In this document: positions 20,429 through 29,373 of the stretch, piece by piece
How the letters are laid out: each line of letters starts with the position of its first letter
Position numbering within the stretch: the first letter of the stretch is position 1
Source: Acinetobacter portensis
GTDB taxonomy: Bacteria > Pseudomonadota > Gammaproteobacteria > Pseudomonadales > Moraxellaceae
NCBI RefSeq assembly: GCF_023158935.1
Contig: NZ_CP096120.1
Span: 1,116,001 to 1,180,000, forward strand
Length of the DNA: 64,000 nucleotides
Direction: 5' to 3'
The notes under the pieces: generated by a model
The model's database searches: none
What the model was told of the DNA's origin: nothing
What the model saw: the letters and a program-made list of their open reading frames with translations, nothing else
Position numbers and translations under genes: made by a program

Positions 20429-21628
20429 ATGAGTGTTCAGAGAACTAAAATACAAAAAGTACTCGTGGTATTTTTGTGTTTTTGGGTTGCCTTTTTTGAA
20501 GGGTTTGACTTGCAAGCACCTGGTATTGCAGCAAAAGGAATTGCCGAATCATTTAGTTTAGACCAAATTCAAATGGGTTACGTGTTTAGCCTTGGTGTAT
20601 TTGGAATGTTGTTTGGTGCATTCTTTGGTGGTCGTGTAGCCGATTATATTGGGCAGAAAAAAGTTTTAATGCTCTCGATTGGTATTTTTGGTGTATTCAT
20701 GTCGGTTACTGCAATCGCGACTAGTTTAGAAGTACTTTATATTGCTCGCTTTTTAACAGGCGTTGGTTTGGGTGCTGCTATGCCAACCATGATTTCTGTT
20801 GTGGGTGATGAAGCAACTGAAGAGAATCGAGGAAAGCTGAATAGTTTAATGTACTGTGGTTTGCCTGTAGGTGCTATTTTTGTTGCTGGTCTAGCAATGT
20901 TGATTACCGATATTAAATGGCAAACATTGTTTTTGATTGGTGGTTTAACACCATTGTTGTTAATTCCATTCATGGCATTTATTTTAAAAGATAAGCCTCG
21001 TGAAGTTAAACAAGCTCAGGATGAAGCTGTACCTGGTATGGTTCAGGTTCTATTTAAGGAACAGCGTTATAAGCAAACAGTACCATTGTGGTTTGGTTTC
21101 TTTTTTACGCTAATGATTAACTATATTTTAATTAGCTGGTTGCCAAACTTATTGATGCAGCAAGGTCTAGAAAGACAACAAGCTTTCATGATTATGTTGT
21201 TATTCCAAGTAGGTGCAGTGATTGGTACTTTAGGGTTAGGGTATTTACTAGATAAATTAAAATTGTGGCAAATGGCTACGATTATCTACAGCGGTTTATT
21301 TGTAGCACTTGTATTATTATTCACAACGACATCAATCCCACTGTTAATTTTGGCTGGTGTAATGGGTGGTATATTCTCTACAGGAGGACAGTCAATTCTG
21401 TATGGTATTTCCCCAATTTTCTACGCAGGTTCGGGTAAGGTAACTGGTGTTGGTAGTGCTATTTCCTTAGGGCGTTTAGGTGCAATGACAGGACCTTTAT
21501 TAACAGGGAAAATTTTGGCGCTCGGTTTAGGCACAACAGGTATCTTAATGGCAAGTTTGCCTGCAGTTGTAATATCTGCAGTTGCTGTAACAGCATTATC
21601 TAAATATAAAACCAGTTTAAAAGATTGA
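20429..21628 (+). CDS. MFS transporter, aromatic acid:H+ symporter (MhpT-like) type
   Basis: 399 residues with twelve predicted transmembrane helices. The start MSVQRTKIQKV follows a good AGGATGAAG ribosome site. FEGFDLQAPGIAAKGIAE in helix 1 and GVFGMLFGAFFGGRVADYIG between helices 2 and 3 are typical of the AAHS subfamily; the long similarity by eye is to 3-(3-hydroxyphenyl)propionate transporter MhpT. Transport of an aromatic acid by proton symport is therefore likely, but the substrate is not shown. No aromatic catabolic genes adjoin it, which weakens the substrate guess. It ends in a 12-bp-stem terminator. Confidence 0.85.
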   Translation: MSVQRTKIQKVLVVFLCFWVAFFEGFDLQAPGIAAKGIAESFSLDQIQMGYVFSLGVFGMLFGAFFGGRVADYIGQKKVLMLSIGIFGVFMSVTAIATSLEVLYIARFLTGVGLGAAMPTMISVVGDEATEENRGKLNSLMYCGLPVGAIFVAGLAMLITDIKWQTLFLIGGLTPLLLIPFMAFILKDKPREVKQAQDEAVPGMVQVLFKEQRYKQTVPLWFGFFFTLMINYILISWLPNLLMQQGLERQQAFMIMLLFQVGAVIGTLGLGYLLDKLKLWQMATIIYSGLFVALVLLFTTTSIPLLILAGVMGGIFSTGGQSILYGISPIFYAGSGKVTGVGSAISLGRLGAMTGPLLTGKILALGLGTTGILMASLPAVVISAVAVTALSKYKTSLKD

Positions 21629-21650
21629 TAGATTAAAAAATAGTCGTTTA

Positions 21651-21682
21651 AAAGCTAAAGTAGCTACGGTTACTTTAGCTTT
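21651..21682 (+). terminator. Rho-independent terminator of the MhpT-like transporter gene
   Basis: AAAGCTAAAGTA pairs perfectly with TACTTTAGCTTT around an 8-nt loop, followed by a T run, 22 bp after the stop codon. Confidence 0.9.
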
Positions 21683-21756
21683 TTTATTTATAAGAAAAGT
21701 GAGTTTTATTTTTAATAGCAAAGATGATTTATTTAGCACATCAACTTATTTCACAA

Positions 21757-22488
21757 GGCTCTAGACTAGCAGAATAGATATGTTAGTCTAGAATCATGAT
21801 AGAAAACAGTAAATTAAGTCACTATAAGATTAAAAAAATTATTCAGTGCTTTTGCATTGATATTCCTGCTTCTAAAACAGCCTTATTGCTTAACTTGAAC
21901 CGTAATACCATCAACTATTGGTACATGCTTTTTAGAGAAGCAATCTACGATCATCAAACAGATTTAAGAGCAAAGTTTGTAGGTTCTATTGAAGTTGATG
22001 AGAGCTATTTTGGAGCAAAAAGACAACGTGGTTTTCATGGGAAATTGAAGCGAGGTCGAGGTACTTTAAAACAACCTGTATTTGGAATATTTGAAAGGAA
22101 TGGTCGAGTTTATACAGAAATAGTCCCTGATTGTAAAAAGACTACATTACAACAAGTTATCTTAGGTAAAGTTGCACTTGAAAGTGTAATTTATAGTGAT
22201 GGTTGGCGTGGATACAATGGTTTGGTAGATGTTGGTTACTCAAAGCATTTTAGAGTAAATCATGGAGCGAATGAATTTGCCAGAGGACAATGTCATATAA
22301 ATGGAATAGAATCATTCTGGAGCTTTTGTAAAAGAAGGCTAGCAAAGTTCAACGGTATATCAAAAGAGTATTTTGATTATCATCTTAAAGAAACAGAATG
22401 GCGTTGGATGAGGGAGCCTAATGAGCTAGCAACAGAGTTGTGGGACCTCATTAGGTAAAACTAAGTGCAAATCTGCTAGTCTAGAGCC
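21757..22488 (+). mobile_element. IS1595-family insertion sequence (about 732 bp), intact
   Basis: Perfect 17-bp terminal inverted repeats GGCTCTAGACTAGCAGA lie at 21757-21773 and, reversed, 22472-22488. A direct repeat TTCACAA flanks the element (21750-21756 and 22489-22495), the target-site duplication; the family usually makes 8 bp, so the outermost base may be ambiguous. It contains one transposase gene. The perfect ends and flanking repeat suggest a fairly recent insertion. Confidence 0.9.
21796..22458 (+). CDS. IS1595-family transposase (IS1016-like)
   Basis: 220 residues. A short N-terminal helix-turn-helix (around SKTALLLNLNRNTINYWY) is followed by the ISXO2-like DDE domain. Its parts are IEVDESYFGAKRQRG (first Asp), VIYSDGWRGYNGL (second Asp) and CHINGIESFWSFCKRRL (last acidic position and Lys). 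The zinc-ribbon N-terminus found in some IS1595 groups is absent, as in the short IS1016-type members. The frame is intact and fills the element, so it is probably functional. Confidence 0.92.
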   Translation: MIENSKLSHYKIKKIIQCFCIDIPASKTALLLNLNRNTINYWYMLFREAIYDHQTDLRAKFVGSIEVDESYFGAKRQRGFHGKLKRGRGTLKQPVFGIFERNGRVYTEIVPDCKKTTLQQVILGKVALESVIYSDGWRGYNGLVDVGYSKHFRVNHGANEFARGQCHINGIESFWSFCKRRLAKFNGISKEYFDYHLKETEWRWMREPNELATELWDLIR

Positions 22489-22574
22489 TTCACAAATAAT
22501 ATTAGAACAATTAAATTAGCCTTATGTTCACAACACGAAGTAAACACCATGACTATGAAAAGTATTCGTTATAA

Positions 22575-22750
22575 CAATTCAGATTTAGCATGCCTATGCT
22601 TAAACTGAATTGTGAAATAACGCATATAAATAACAAAGAAGGTTGTAATGTCGGGGGCTTTGTTTACACGCTTCGATTTCTATAAACCAACAGCGCAAAA
22701 AATGAGAAAAATATAAGAATAAAATTATAAAGCCCCTTAACTGGGCTTCT
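22575..22750 (+). ncRNA. Possible small transcript or small-ORF gene between IS1595 and the WYL regulator
   Basis: The segment contains an imperfect hairpin (CAATTCAG ... CTGAATTG, 22575-22612), a 22-codon frame at 22648-22716 and a terminator at 22730-22748. The frame encodes MSGALFTRFDFYKPTAQK plus MRKI and is preceded by an AAAGAAGG ribosome site with 5-nt spacing. A ribosome site, short frame and terminator in order suggest a small protein or regulatory RNA on the plus strand. Nothing more is visible, and I do not recognise the peptide. Confidence 0.3.
22730..22748 (-). terminator. Terminator after the WYL regulator gene, possibly bidirectional
   Basis: AAGCCC and GGGCTT pair around a 7-nt loop. 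On the minus strand this lies just after the regulator stop codon and is followed by TATAATTTTA. On the plus strand it is followed by CTTTT, so it could also end the putative small transcript. Confidence 0.65.
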
Positions 22751-22751
22751 T

Positions 22752-23750
22752 TTAATCTTCAATTTCATAAACTGCATTATATACATCAATCGGTTCAATA
22801 TCTTGAATACGACGTCCGAAGCTACGTAACCACCAAACAAGTTGAGATGTAAAAGGAACGGAGGCTTGAACTTGAATTAAGCCATTGCCTAAATCTTCCA
22901 TAATTTGATCTTTACTCAACTGACTTTCTTCAAAATATGCAGCATTTTCAAGTGTCATTGTGAGCTTTAATTTAACCAAATCTGTTGGCTTTGTATAATC
23001 GACACGGAAACCTAGTGCACCAGATTCAATATATTTATCTATATCAAAATCAACAGGATGTAATGCGCGTGAATTGAGGACTTTGGCTGTCTTAAAACGA
23101 TGCAAGGCAAAAGTCTGAATATCTGTTTTGTCTAAACGAGTGCAAATTAAATAAATAACTGCACCTTTTTGAACTAATGCTAAAGGATTGAGAACATAGG
23201 TCTTTTCTTCTGCACCAGTTGTACGTGCATGATAAACACATTCAAGTTGTTTATCTTGCAACAAGCCTTCATAAATTGCTTGTTGAGAACCTCGATCAAC
23301 CAACGGAGGAATAAGCGGTTGGTTTGCAGGCACAATGCGAACACGGTTAATCCATTGGCGCACATTATTTTGTGTCGATAAGCTACGACGTGCAAGATCA
23401 AACCAAGGATTCATTTCTTCAACCAAACTTGGCGGAAGTAAATGCTTCAAATGTTCTTCAACCATCATAAAAGTAACGGCTTGAGAGCTGGTCATGTGCG
23501 GTAAGCTTTGAATCGGTGCATCTGCACGCCAACGCCAGCCTTGTGGGACTGTACCGTTATTTTCAATAGGAAAACGTTGTGATATTTGGTTTAAATCACG
23601 CTGAATTGTGCGCAAACTAATATCAATGCCTTCACGCTGTAAAATTTCTTGTAATTCACGCGTACCCATCCATTTTCCCGTAGATAAGCGAGAAAGAATT
23701 TGCCATTGGCGATATAAAGTATTTGATGTTTCTTTTTCTTGTGCTTGCAT
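22752..23750 (-). CDS. WYL-domain transcriptional regulator (YafY/DeoR-like HTH)
   Basis: About 332 residues from ATG at 23750 (MQAQEKETSNTLYRQW); a longer reading to 23804 adds an unrelated hydrophobic stretch and is less likely. The N-terminus is a winged helix (RQWQILSRLSTGKWMGTRELQEILQ ... SLRTIQRDLNQISQRFPI in shorter pieces). The middle carries a WYL-type domain (YVLNPLALVQKGAVIYLICTR with FALHRFKTAKV), and the C-terminus has the WCX-like tail ending in LVWWLRSFG. Such proteins sense ligands, often nucleic acid or small molecules, and control nearby genes. No target is evident. An IS5 copy lies about 118 bp upstream and may have separated it from its former neighbours. Confidence 0.85.
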   Translation of the reverse strand: MQAQEKETSNTLYRQWQILSRLSTGKWMGTRELQEILQREGIDISLRTIQRDLNQISQRFPIENNGTVPQGWRWRADAPIQSLPHMTSSQAVTFMMVEEHLKHLLPPSLVEEMNPWFDLARRSLSTQNNVRQWINRVRIVPANQPLIPPLVDRGSQQAIYEGLLQDKQLECVYHARTTGAEEKTYVLNPLALVQKGAVIYLICTRLDKTDIQTFALHRFKTAKVLNSRALHPVDFDIDKYIESGALGFRVDYTKPTDLVKLKLTMTLENAAYFEESQLSKDQIMEDLGNGLIQVQASVPFTSQLVWWLRSFGRRIQDIEPIDVYNAVYEIED

Positions 23751-23867
23751 AATGAATAAAAATACGATGAATTGAGAAAGACATAAATTGGCTACATCAC
23801 ACAATATGAAAACCGCATTGGTTTAGCAAGTAAATTTAACAAAATCATATTCAATTAAATTTTTAAT

Positions 23868-24816
23868 AGACTTCCTTCATAAATCATTTTTCAACCAATT
23901 TAATTGTTTATCTTTCACCCAATCTAAATTGTATATGCCAGCAAGTAAATTAAACCGCAGGTTTAATCGTTTACGACGATTTCTATATACACAAGATAAA
24001 ATCTTAAAACATTTCATCCTTCCAAATACATGCTCTACTTGAATTCGTCTACGACCAATCTCTTTATTTAACTTTTTTAATTCAGAATCTAGTTTTTCAG
24101 TTTTCTTTGCTTTAGATGGCATGAGGCATCCAAAACCCAATTTCTTTATCCCTAAATACCCCTTATCAACGATAAAAAAGGGCTTAAATTTTAATTTCCT
24201 CATGCTTTTTTTAAATATTTTAAAATCATGCATGCTTCCATGACTTCCACATACACTCAGTATTTCACCTGTTGTATAGTGCATAGATAGCTGAAATTTA
24301 AAGGTATGTCGCTTTTTTTTACCGCTATACCATTTCTTCTGTTTTTTTTGGACGTTGAACTAATATTTCAGTTGCATCAATCACAACAACTTCCCAATCC
24401 ACTTCATCTCGATTAGGAAGTTGTTTTGGCAAGTTAAATTTTCCAGAACGGATTAAGGTATCTTCAATAACGCGTGTGATACGAATTGCACTCGTTTCAG
24501 ATACACCGTAACTCATACCAAGATGGAAAAATGTTCGATATTCTCTCCAATATTCTATACATAAGAGTAAACGATCTTCCAACGGTAATTTATGTGGTCG
24601 TCCTTTACCAATATGACAAGGTAACTCCTTATTTAGCTCGGCCAACATGAGGTTAAATGTAGCCCAACTAACACCGGTAAGCCTACGAAACTTAACGTCT
24701 GATAATTTTTGAATATCTTTGAATTTCATCCAAAGATTATCCCTTGGATTAAATAATTTTGCTGATTAATTTAAGATCAAATAAATTGTACGTTTTTTGA
24801 TTTATGACGGAAGTCT
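23868..24816 (-). mobile_element. IS5-family insertion sequence (about 949 bp)
   Basis: Terminal inverted repeats of 17 bp with one mismatch: AGACTTCCTTCATAAAT at 23868-23884 and, reversed, AGACTTCCGTCATAAAT at 24800-24816. AAT lies immediately outside both ends, an apparent 3-bp target duplication, which fits the short duplications of the IS427-type group. The element holds a transposase split over two frames. Confidence 0.88.
23877..24729 (-). CDS. IS5-family (IS427-like group) transposase in two frames
   Basis: The first frame (24729-24325, 134 residues) has the helical N-terminus and the first catalytic Asp in VVVIDATE. The second frame (ending 23877) has the conserved YSGKKKRHTFKFQ, the second Asp in FIVDKGYLG and the Glu in IQVEHVFGRMK. 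The two join if the ribosome shifts +1 (or -2) on a run of eight A after CGTCC, giving about 283 residues with a complete DDE triad. This layout is common in this IS group and is probably programmed frameshifting; a recent one-base mutation is the alternative. Confidence 0.85.
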
Positions 24817-25012
24817 AATGAATAATTGCAAAATCAATAATTAAATGATAAATCTATTTAGGCGGAGACTTAATATGTAAATGTGGCTATTTGAATGTAT
24901 TTTAAAGACGTTAGATTTTTTTGATTAAAATGTTTGCTTTTATTTTTAAAAGAATTACATTGTTAAAGCGAAATTTAACTATTTAATTTTTATAATAATA
25001 AAAGGAGCATGC

Positions 25013-25423
25013 ATGTACCAATTATGTTATGCGAGTTGTTCAACTTCAGATAATGATAAGTTGTTAGAAGACTTAAGAAATATTTTAAAAGAAGCACGTG
25101 ATTTTAATGTCGATCATGAAATTAGAGGTGTTCTTTATTTCGCGGATCAGTATTTTTTTCAATGTCTAGAAGGTAAAAAGGAAGCTTTAGATATTCTGAT
25201 TGAAAAGTTAAAGAAAGATACGCGCCATAAAGGATTTACTCTTTTTGAATATAAGCCTGTAAACAAATCACATTTTGTAGATTGGTCAATGAAATATGTT
25301 AGAAGAAATAGCGTAATTCAGCAGTATATGCGAGATCAAGGGTTTGAATTATTTAGACCAAAATTATTGCAACCACATCAAGTTGAAGAGCTTATTACTT
25401 TATTGGTTGATATAAAAGATTGA
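25013..25423 (+). CDS. Short BLUF-domain blue-light sensor protein
   Basis: 136 residues with an AAGGAG ribosome site. The BLUF fold (about residues 1-95) has every residue used for flavin photochemistry: Tyr6 in LCYAS, Asn32 in ARDFN, Gln50 in FFQCLEG, and Trp91 and Met93 in FVDWSMKY. There is no fused output domain, only a short helical C-terminus, as in BlsA-type proteins of Acinetobacter. These bind FAD and act by light-dependent contact with partner regulators. The partner is not visible here; the WYL regulator on the far side of an IS5 copy is a neighbour only. A bidirectional terminator follows. Confidence 0.92.
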   Translation: MYQLCYASCSTSDNDKLLEDLRNILKEARDFNVDHEIRGVLYFADQYFFQCLEGKKEALDILIEKLKKDTRHKGFTLFEYKPVNKSHFVDWSMKYVRRNSVIQQYMRDQGFELFRPKLLQPHQVEELITLLVDIKD

Positions 25424-25440
25424 TTGATTTATAGAATTTT

Positions 25441-25466
25441 AAAAGCCCAAAGTATTTTGGGCTTTT
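25441..25466. terminator. Bidirectional terminator between the BLUF gene and alr
   Basis: AAAAGCCCAAA pairs with TTTGGGCTTTT around a GTAT loop, with T runs on the plus strand and A-rich DNA before the stem. The two flanking genes converge on it. Confidence 0.9.
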
Positions 25467-25478
25467 TTATAGAGATTA

Positions 25479-26552
25479 TTAAGGTTTTTTACGAATAGGG
25501 CGGTTGCTTAATCGGCATAATAATTCATAACCAATTGTGCCATTAGCTTCAGCAACATCATCAACTAAGCGATGTTTACCCCAAAGTTCAACCTGTGTAC
25601 CTAATTGTGCATTTAAATCTGTGACATCAATTGCAATCATATCCATTGCAACACGTCCTACAACAGGCACTTTTTGGCCATTTATTGCAACATAATTTTG
25701 TTTGAAGAAAGCACGAGGGTAGCCATCACCATAGCCAATAGAAACAATAGCGAGTTCTGTTTCTTTATCTGCAATAAATGTAGATCCGTAACCAACGGAT
25801 TCACCTGCTTGAATGGTATTTAAAGCAATAATTTCGGCTGTAAATGTCATTACAGGTTGAATATCTAAATCTTCTACGGTTTTGTCTGCAAATGGGCTTG
25901 CACCATAAAGCATAATACCAGGGCGTACAAAATCGAAATTTAGTTCAGGCCATTTAAAAATAGCAGCAGAATTACAACAAGATGCCAAAATTGGAGCGCA
26001 AGCTTCTTTTACATGTAAAAATTGTTGTTTTTGTTGTTCATTCAAAGGGTGATTGTCAGCATCTGCATTGGCAAAATGCATAGCAAGTACACAGTTAAAA
26101 CCATCTGCTTTAAGTTGATGGATCACATCTATAATTTCATCAACTTTAAAACCTAAGCGATTCATTCCGCTATTCAGTTTTACCCAAATTTTAAGATTTT
26201 TAGCAATATAAGCATCTTTTTGTGCGCGTAACCAATCAAGCTGTTGTTGATGATGAACAACAATTTCAATATTTTGATCGATCACAATTTGCATTTCTTC
26301 AGCAGAAAAAATGCCTTCAATGAGCGTAATTGGTTGTTGATAGCCTAATTCACGAATTTCTAAAGCTTCTTCTAAGCAAGCAACACCAAAAGCATCTGTA
26401 TTTGCTAAGGCTGCTAAACAGTCTTTAACACCATGTCCATAGGCATTGGCTTTGACCATACTGACAATTTTGGCAGTTGGAGCAAGCTGTTTAACGCGGT
26501 TTAAATTATATTGAAGTGCTTCGCTATCAATATAAACTGTTGCTTGACGCAC
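25479..26552 (-). CDS. alr: Alanine racemase
   Basis: PLP enzyme that converts L- to D-alanine for peptidoglycan. 357 residues. The cofactor lysine is Lys34 in MVKANAYGHG, and the opposite catalytic Tyr lies in the GESVGYGSTF or SIGYGDGYPRAF region as in relatives. MLYGASPF and RVAMDMIAIDVTD are further family motifs. It lies 51 bp downstream of dnaB on the same strand, an order often seen in gammaproteobacteria, so the two may share a transcript. From sequence alone it could be the biosynthetic (Alr) or catabolic (DadX) form; the dnaB neighbourhood favours Alr. Confidence 0.93.
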   Translation of the reverse strand: MRQATVYIDSEALQYNLNRVKQLAPTAKIVSMVKANAYGHGVKDCLAALANTDAFGVACLEEALEIRELGYQQPITLIEGIFSAEEMQIVIDQNIEIVVHHQQQLDWLRAQKDAYIAKNLKIWVKLNSGMNRLGFKVDEIIDVIHQLKADGFNCVLAMHFANADADNHPLNEQQKQQFLHVKEACAPILASCCNSAAIFKWPELNFDFVRPGIMLYGASPFADKTVEDLDIQPVMTFTAEIIALNTIQAGESVGYGSTFIADKETELAIVSIGYGDGYPRAFFKQNYVAINGQKVPVVGRVAMDMIAIDVTDLNAQLGTQVELWGKHRLVDDVAEANGTIGYELLCRLSNRPIRKKP

Positions 26553-26603
26553 CCTAGATACTCCTTGGGACGAAAAATTATAAAATGATGAAAAGAATAG
26601 ATT

Positions 26604-28049
26604 TTATTCTTCGTCATCATATTGAGCATAAAACTCAGGTGATAAATTACTAAAACGAGTGTATTGACCTTCAAAAGCAAGGCGAACAGTACCAATAGGA
26701 CCGTTACGTTGCTTACCGATAATAATTTCGGCAGTACCTGCTTCTTTTGACTCTTTATTATAAACCTCATCACGGTAAATAAACATAATCAAATCGGCAT
26801 CCTGCTCAATCGCACCAGATTCACGTAAATCTGACATTACAGGGCGTTTATTTGGTCTGTTCTCTAGTGCACGGTTAAGCTGAGAAAGTGCAATAACGGG
26901 GCATTGCATTTCTTTGGCAAGTGCTTTTAAGCTTCGTGAAATTTCAGAAATCTCACCAACACGGTTGTCGCCCATACCAGGAACTTTCATTAACTGAAGG
27001 TAATCGACCATAATACATCCGAGTTTACCGCCATGTTGTTTTGCAATACGACGTGCTCGTGAACGTAATTCTGTTGGTGGTAATGCAGAAGAGTCATCAA
27101 TATAAAGATTTTTTTCTTGTAAATGAACAATAGTGCTGGTTACTTTTGACCATTCATCGCTGTCCATTTTTCCTGAACGCAAATGCCCTTGATGAACACG
27201 TCCAAAAGATGAAATTAGACGCATTGCAATCGAATCTGCGGGCATCTCCATTGAGTATACAAGCGCAGGTAAGTTATTGTTAAACAGAACACTTTCAACC
27301 AAATTCATGGCAAATGTTGTTTTACCCATAGATGGACGAGCAGCCACAATAATTAAATCGCCTGCTTGCATACCTGAAGTTTTATTATCAAGTTCAACAA
27401 AGCCTGTAGTTAAACCTGTAATACTACCTTCCATTTGTGAAAGTTCATTTAACTTATCAAATACATCTGCAACAACGGAGTTAATAGGCTTTGGGCCTGC
27501 ATTTTTTTTATTATTATTATGTTGCTCTGCAATTTGGAAAATATTGGTTTCAGCTAAATCTAAAATTTCACTGACATTGCGACCTTTGGTGTCATAAGCA
27601 TTTTGTAAGATTTCAGAGCTGACCTTAATCATATTTCTTAACGTGGAAAATTCTTTAATTTTAGATGCATAGGTTTCAATATTATAAAAACTTGATGGAG
27701 AATCGGCCATCAATTGCATTAAATATTCTTCGCCACCCGCTGCATCGAGTAAATTTTGCTTAATAAGCCAATCATTTACCAATACGGCATCGTAAGGTGA
27801 GTTTTCTTTTGCGAGTGTATCAATGGCACGGAAAATATATTTGTGTCGTGTTGCGTAAAAGTCAGATTCTTGAAGTACATCACCTACTTGTTCAAAGGAT
27901 TCAGCAACAGTCATAAGAGCAGCAAGTACAGCTTGTTCAATCGCCAAGTTATGTGGAGGCGTACGAAATTCTTTAAGCTGAGCACTTTCGCTAAGCGTAG
28001 GTGTTGTTTTTGTTGAATTTTGCTTTGAGTTGGCAGTAGCCTGTGACAT
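26604..28049 (-). CDS. dnaB: Replicative DNA helicase
   Basis: Hexameric helicase that unwinds DNA at the replication fork. 481 residues. The N-terminal domain (PHNLAIEQAVLAALMTV) and linker are followed by a RecA-like domain. Walker A is ARPSMGKTTFAMNL, Walker B is IMVDYLQLM, and ALSQLNRALENR with MSDLRESGAIEQDAD complete the motor motifs. No intein or insertion is present. It follows rplI after a strong terminator, so it probably has its own promoter in the 225-bp gap. Confidence 0.97.
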   Translation of the reverse strand: MSQATANSKQNSTKTTPTLSESAQLKEFRTPPHNLAIEQAVLAALMTVAESFEQVGDVLQESDFYATRHKYIFRAIDTLAKENSPYDAVLVNDWLIKQNLLDAAGGEEYLMQLMADSPSSFYNIETYASKIKEFSTLRNMIKVSSEILQNAYDTKGRNVSEILDLAETNIFQIAEQHNNNKKNAGPKPINSVVADVFDKLNELSQMEGSITGLTTGFVELDNKTSGMQAGDLIIVAARPSMGKTTFAMNLVESVLFNNNLPALVYSMEMPADSIAMRLISSFGRVHQGHLRSGKMDSDEWSKVTSTIVHLQEKNLYIDDSSALPPTELRSRARRIAKQHGGKLGCIMVDYLQLMKVPGMGDNRVGEISEISRSLKALAKEMQCPVIALSQLNRALENRPNKRPVMSDLRESGAIEQDADLIMFIYRDEVYNKESKEAGTAEIIIGKQRNGPIGTVRLAFEGQYTRFSNLSPEFYAQYDDEE

Positions 28050-28234
28050 ATAAATCCCTGATTTTAAAACAGTATATGCAGAATTATTAAATTTTGATTA
28101 ATCAATAAATTATCAATTATGATTTTAAATCATACGTGTTCTGCACACAAAATGCGACTTGAATTTGAATATTTCTCGAAGCAAATAACGTGAAATATTA
28201 ATAAGAGTAGAGAAGGGTATTTTTAAAGATAAAA

Positions 28235-28260
28235 AAAGAGCATGCGAATGCATGCTCTTT
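28235..28260 (-). terminator. Terminator of the rpsF-rpsR-rplI operon
   Basis: AAAGAGCATGC pairs perfectly with GCATGCTCTTT around a GAAT loop, preceded by AAAA so that T runs follow on the minus strand. It lies 15 bp after the rplI stop. Confidence 0.93.
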
Positions 28261-28274
28261 TTCTTTGCAGAAAA

Positions 28275-28721
28275 TTACTCAGATACGATAGTAACGAGAA
28301 CTTCAGCAACAACATCATGATGCAATTGGATTGCGATGTTGAATTCGCCAGTATGACGAAGCGCACCGTTTGGTAAACGAACTTCAGCGCGGTCTACAGA
28401 AAGACCAGCATTCGTTAACGCATCAGCGATGTCACGAGTACCGATTGAACCGAATAATTTACCTTCGTCACCAGCTTTCGCAGTGATTACGATATTTACT
28501 TCGTTCAATTGGTCAGCACGTGCTTGAGCAGCAGCTAATACTTCAGCTTCTTGTTTCTCAAGTTCAGCGCGACGAGCTTCAAAAGCAGCAGTGTTTGATT
28601 CTGTTGCAGCAACTGCAATACCTTGAGGGATAAGGAAGTTACGGCCGTAACCAGCTTTAACTGATACTTTATCGCCTAATTTACCAAGGTTTTTAACGCG
28701 TTGTAATAAAATAATATCCAC
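28275..28721 (-). CDS. rplI: 50S ribosomal protein L9
   Basis: 148 residues. The N-terminal RNA-binding domain carries the family signature [20 protein letters not shown], a long connecting helix follows (about residues 45-75), and the C-terminal domain includes [16 protein letters not shown]. Last gene of the rpsF-rpsR-rplI operon, 9 bp after rpsR. Confidence 0.97.
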   Translation of the reverse strand: MDIILLQRVKNLGKLGDKVSVKAGYGRNFLIPQGIAVAATESNTAAFEARRAELEKQEAEVLAAAQARADQLNEVNIVITAKAGDEGKLFGSIGTRDIADALTNAGLSVDRAEVRLPNGALRHTGEFNIAIQLHHDVVAEVLVTIVSE

Positions 28722-28730
28722 AGCTCAACC

Positions 28731-28958
28731 TCACTTATGATTGTCAGTGTAAGGGATCAAAGACAAGTAGCGAGCTTGTTTAATAGCAAGCGCCAATTGA
28801 CGTTGGTAACGAGCTTTAGTACCTGTAATACGGCTAGGAACAATTTTGCCGTTTTCAGTGATGTACTGTTTTAAAGTATCGATGTCTTTGTAATCGATGT
28901 ACGTAACGTTCTCAGCTGTAAAGCGGCAGAACTTGCGACGACGGTAAAAACGTGCCAT
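28731..28958 (-). CDS. rpsR: 30S ribosomal protein S18
   Basis: 75 residues, full length. [14 protein letters not shown] at the N-terminus and the signature [22 protein letters not shown] followed by [17 protein letters not shown] identify S18, which pairs with S6 on the small-subunit platform. It lies between rpsF (12 bp) and rplI (9 bp). Confidence 0.97.
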   Translation of the reverse strand: MARFYRRRKFCRFTAENVTYIDYKDIDTLKQYITENGKIVPSRITGTKARYQRQLALAIKQARYLSLIPYTDNHK

Positions 28959-28970
28959 GTTATGTTCTCC

Positions 28971-29360
28971 TTAAGCTTCAGCAGAGTCTTGGTTAGCGTG
29001 TTGTGCTTCTTCACGTTGAGCTTTACGCGCACGTTTTTCTTCAGCACTCTTAGCCAATAACGACTCTTCAGTGATAGCGTTTTCACGACGGATGATAAGA
29101 TTACGAAGGATTGCATCGTTGTAACGGAACAACTCTTCTAATTCATCAAGCGTAGTTTGACCACATTCAACGTTCATAAGAATGTAGTGCGCTTTGTGAA
29201 TTTTGTTAATTGGGTAAGCCAATTGACGACGGCCCCAATCTTCAAGACGGTGAATTTGACCTTCAGCTTCTTTGATGTGAGTTAGGTAACGTTCTACCAT
29301 ACCCACTACTTGATCGCTTTGATCAGGATGTACTAAAAGTACGATTTCGTAGTGACGCAT
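28971..29360 (-). CDS. rpsF: 30S ribosomal protein S6
   Basis: About 129 residues from ATG at 29360, which follows AAGGAGCTGAC, a near-perfect ribosome site; the longer in-frame reading to 29435 has no S6 similarity. [14 protein letters not shown] and the [14 protein letters not shown] strand are characteristic. The C-terminus is rich in Lys, Arg, Glu and Ala, as in S6 proteins that receive glutamate tails through RimK. First gene of the operon. Confidence 0.96.
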   Translation of the reverse strand: MRHYEIVLLVHPDQSDQVVGMVERYLTHIKEAEGQIHRLEDWGRRQLAYPINKIHKAHYILMNVECGQTTLDELEELFRYNDAILRNLIIRRENAITEESLLAKSAEEKRARKAQREEAQHANQDSAEA

Positions 29361-29373
29361 TGTCAGCTCCTTA

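Noticed and set aside
23877..24729. IS5 transposase as a simple pseudogene
   Set aside because: Both parts retain all catalytic residues and one slip on an A run restores the full protein, as commonly seen in this IS group. A mutation is still possible.
20429..25423. Genomic island between mnmG and alr
   Set aside because: Two IS copies are present, but there are no integrase, tRNA attachment site or clear composition change, so a simple IS-rich stretch is more likely.
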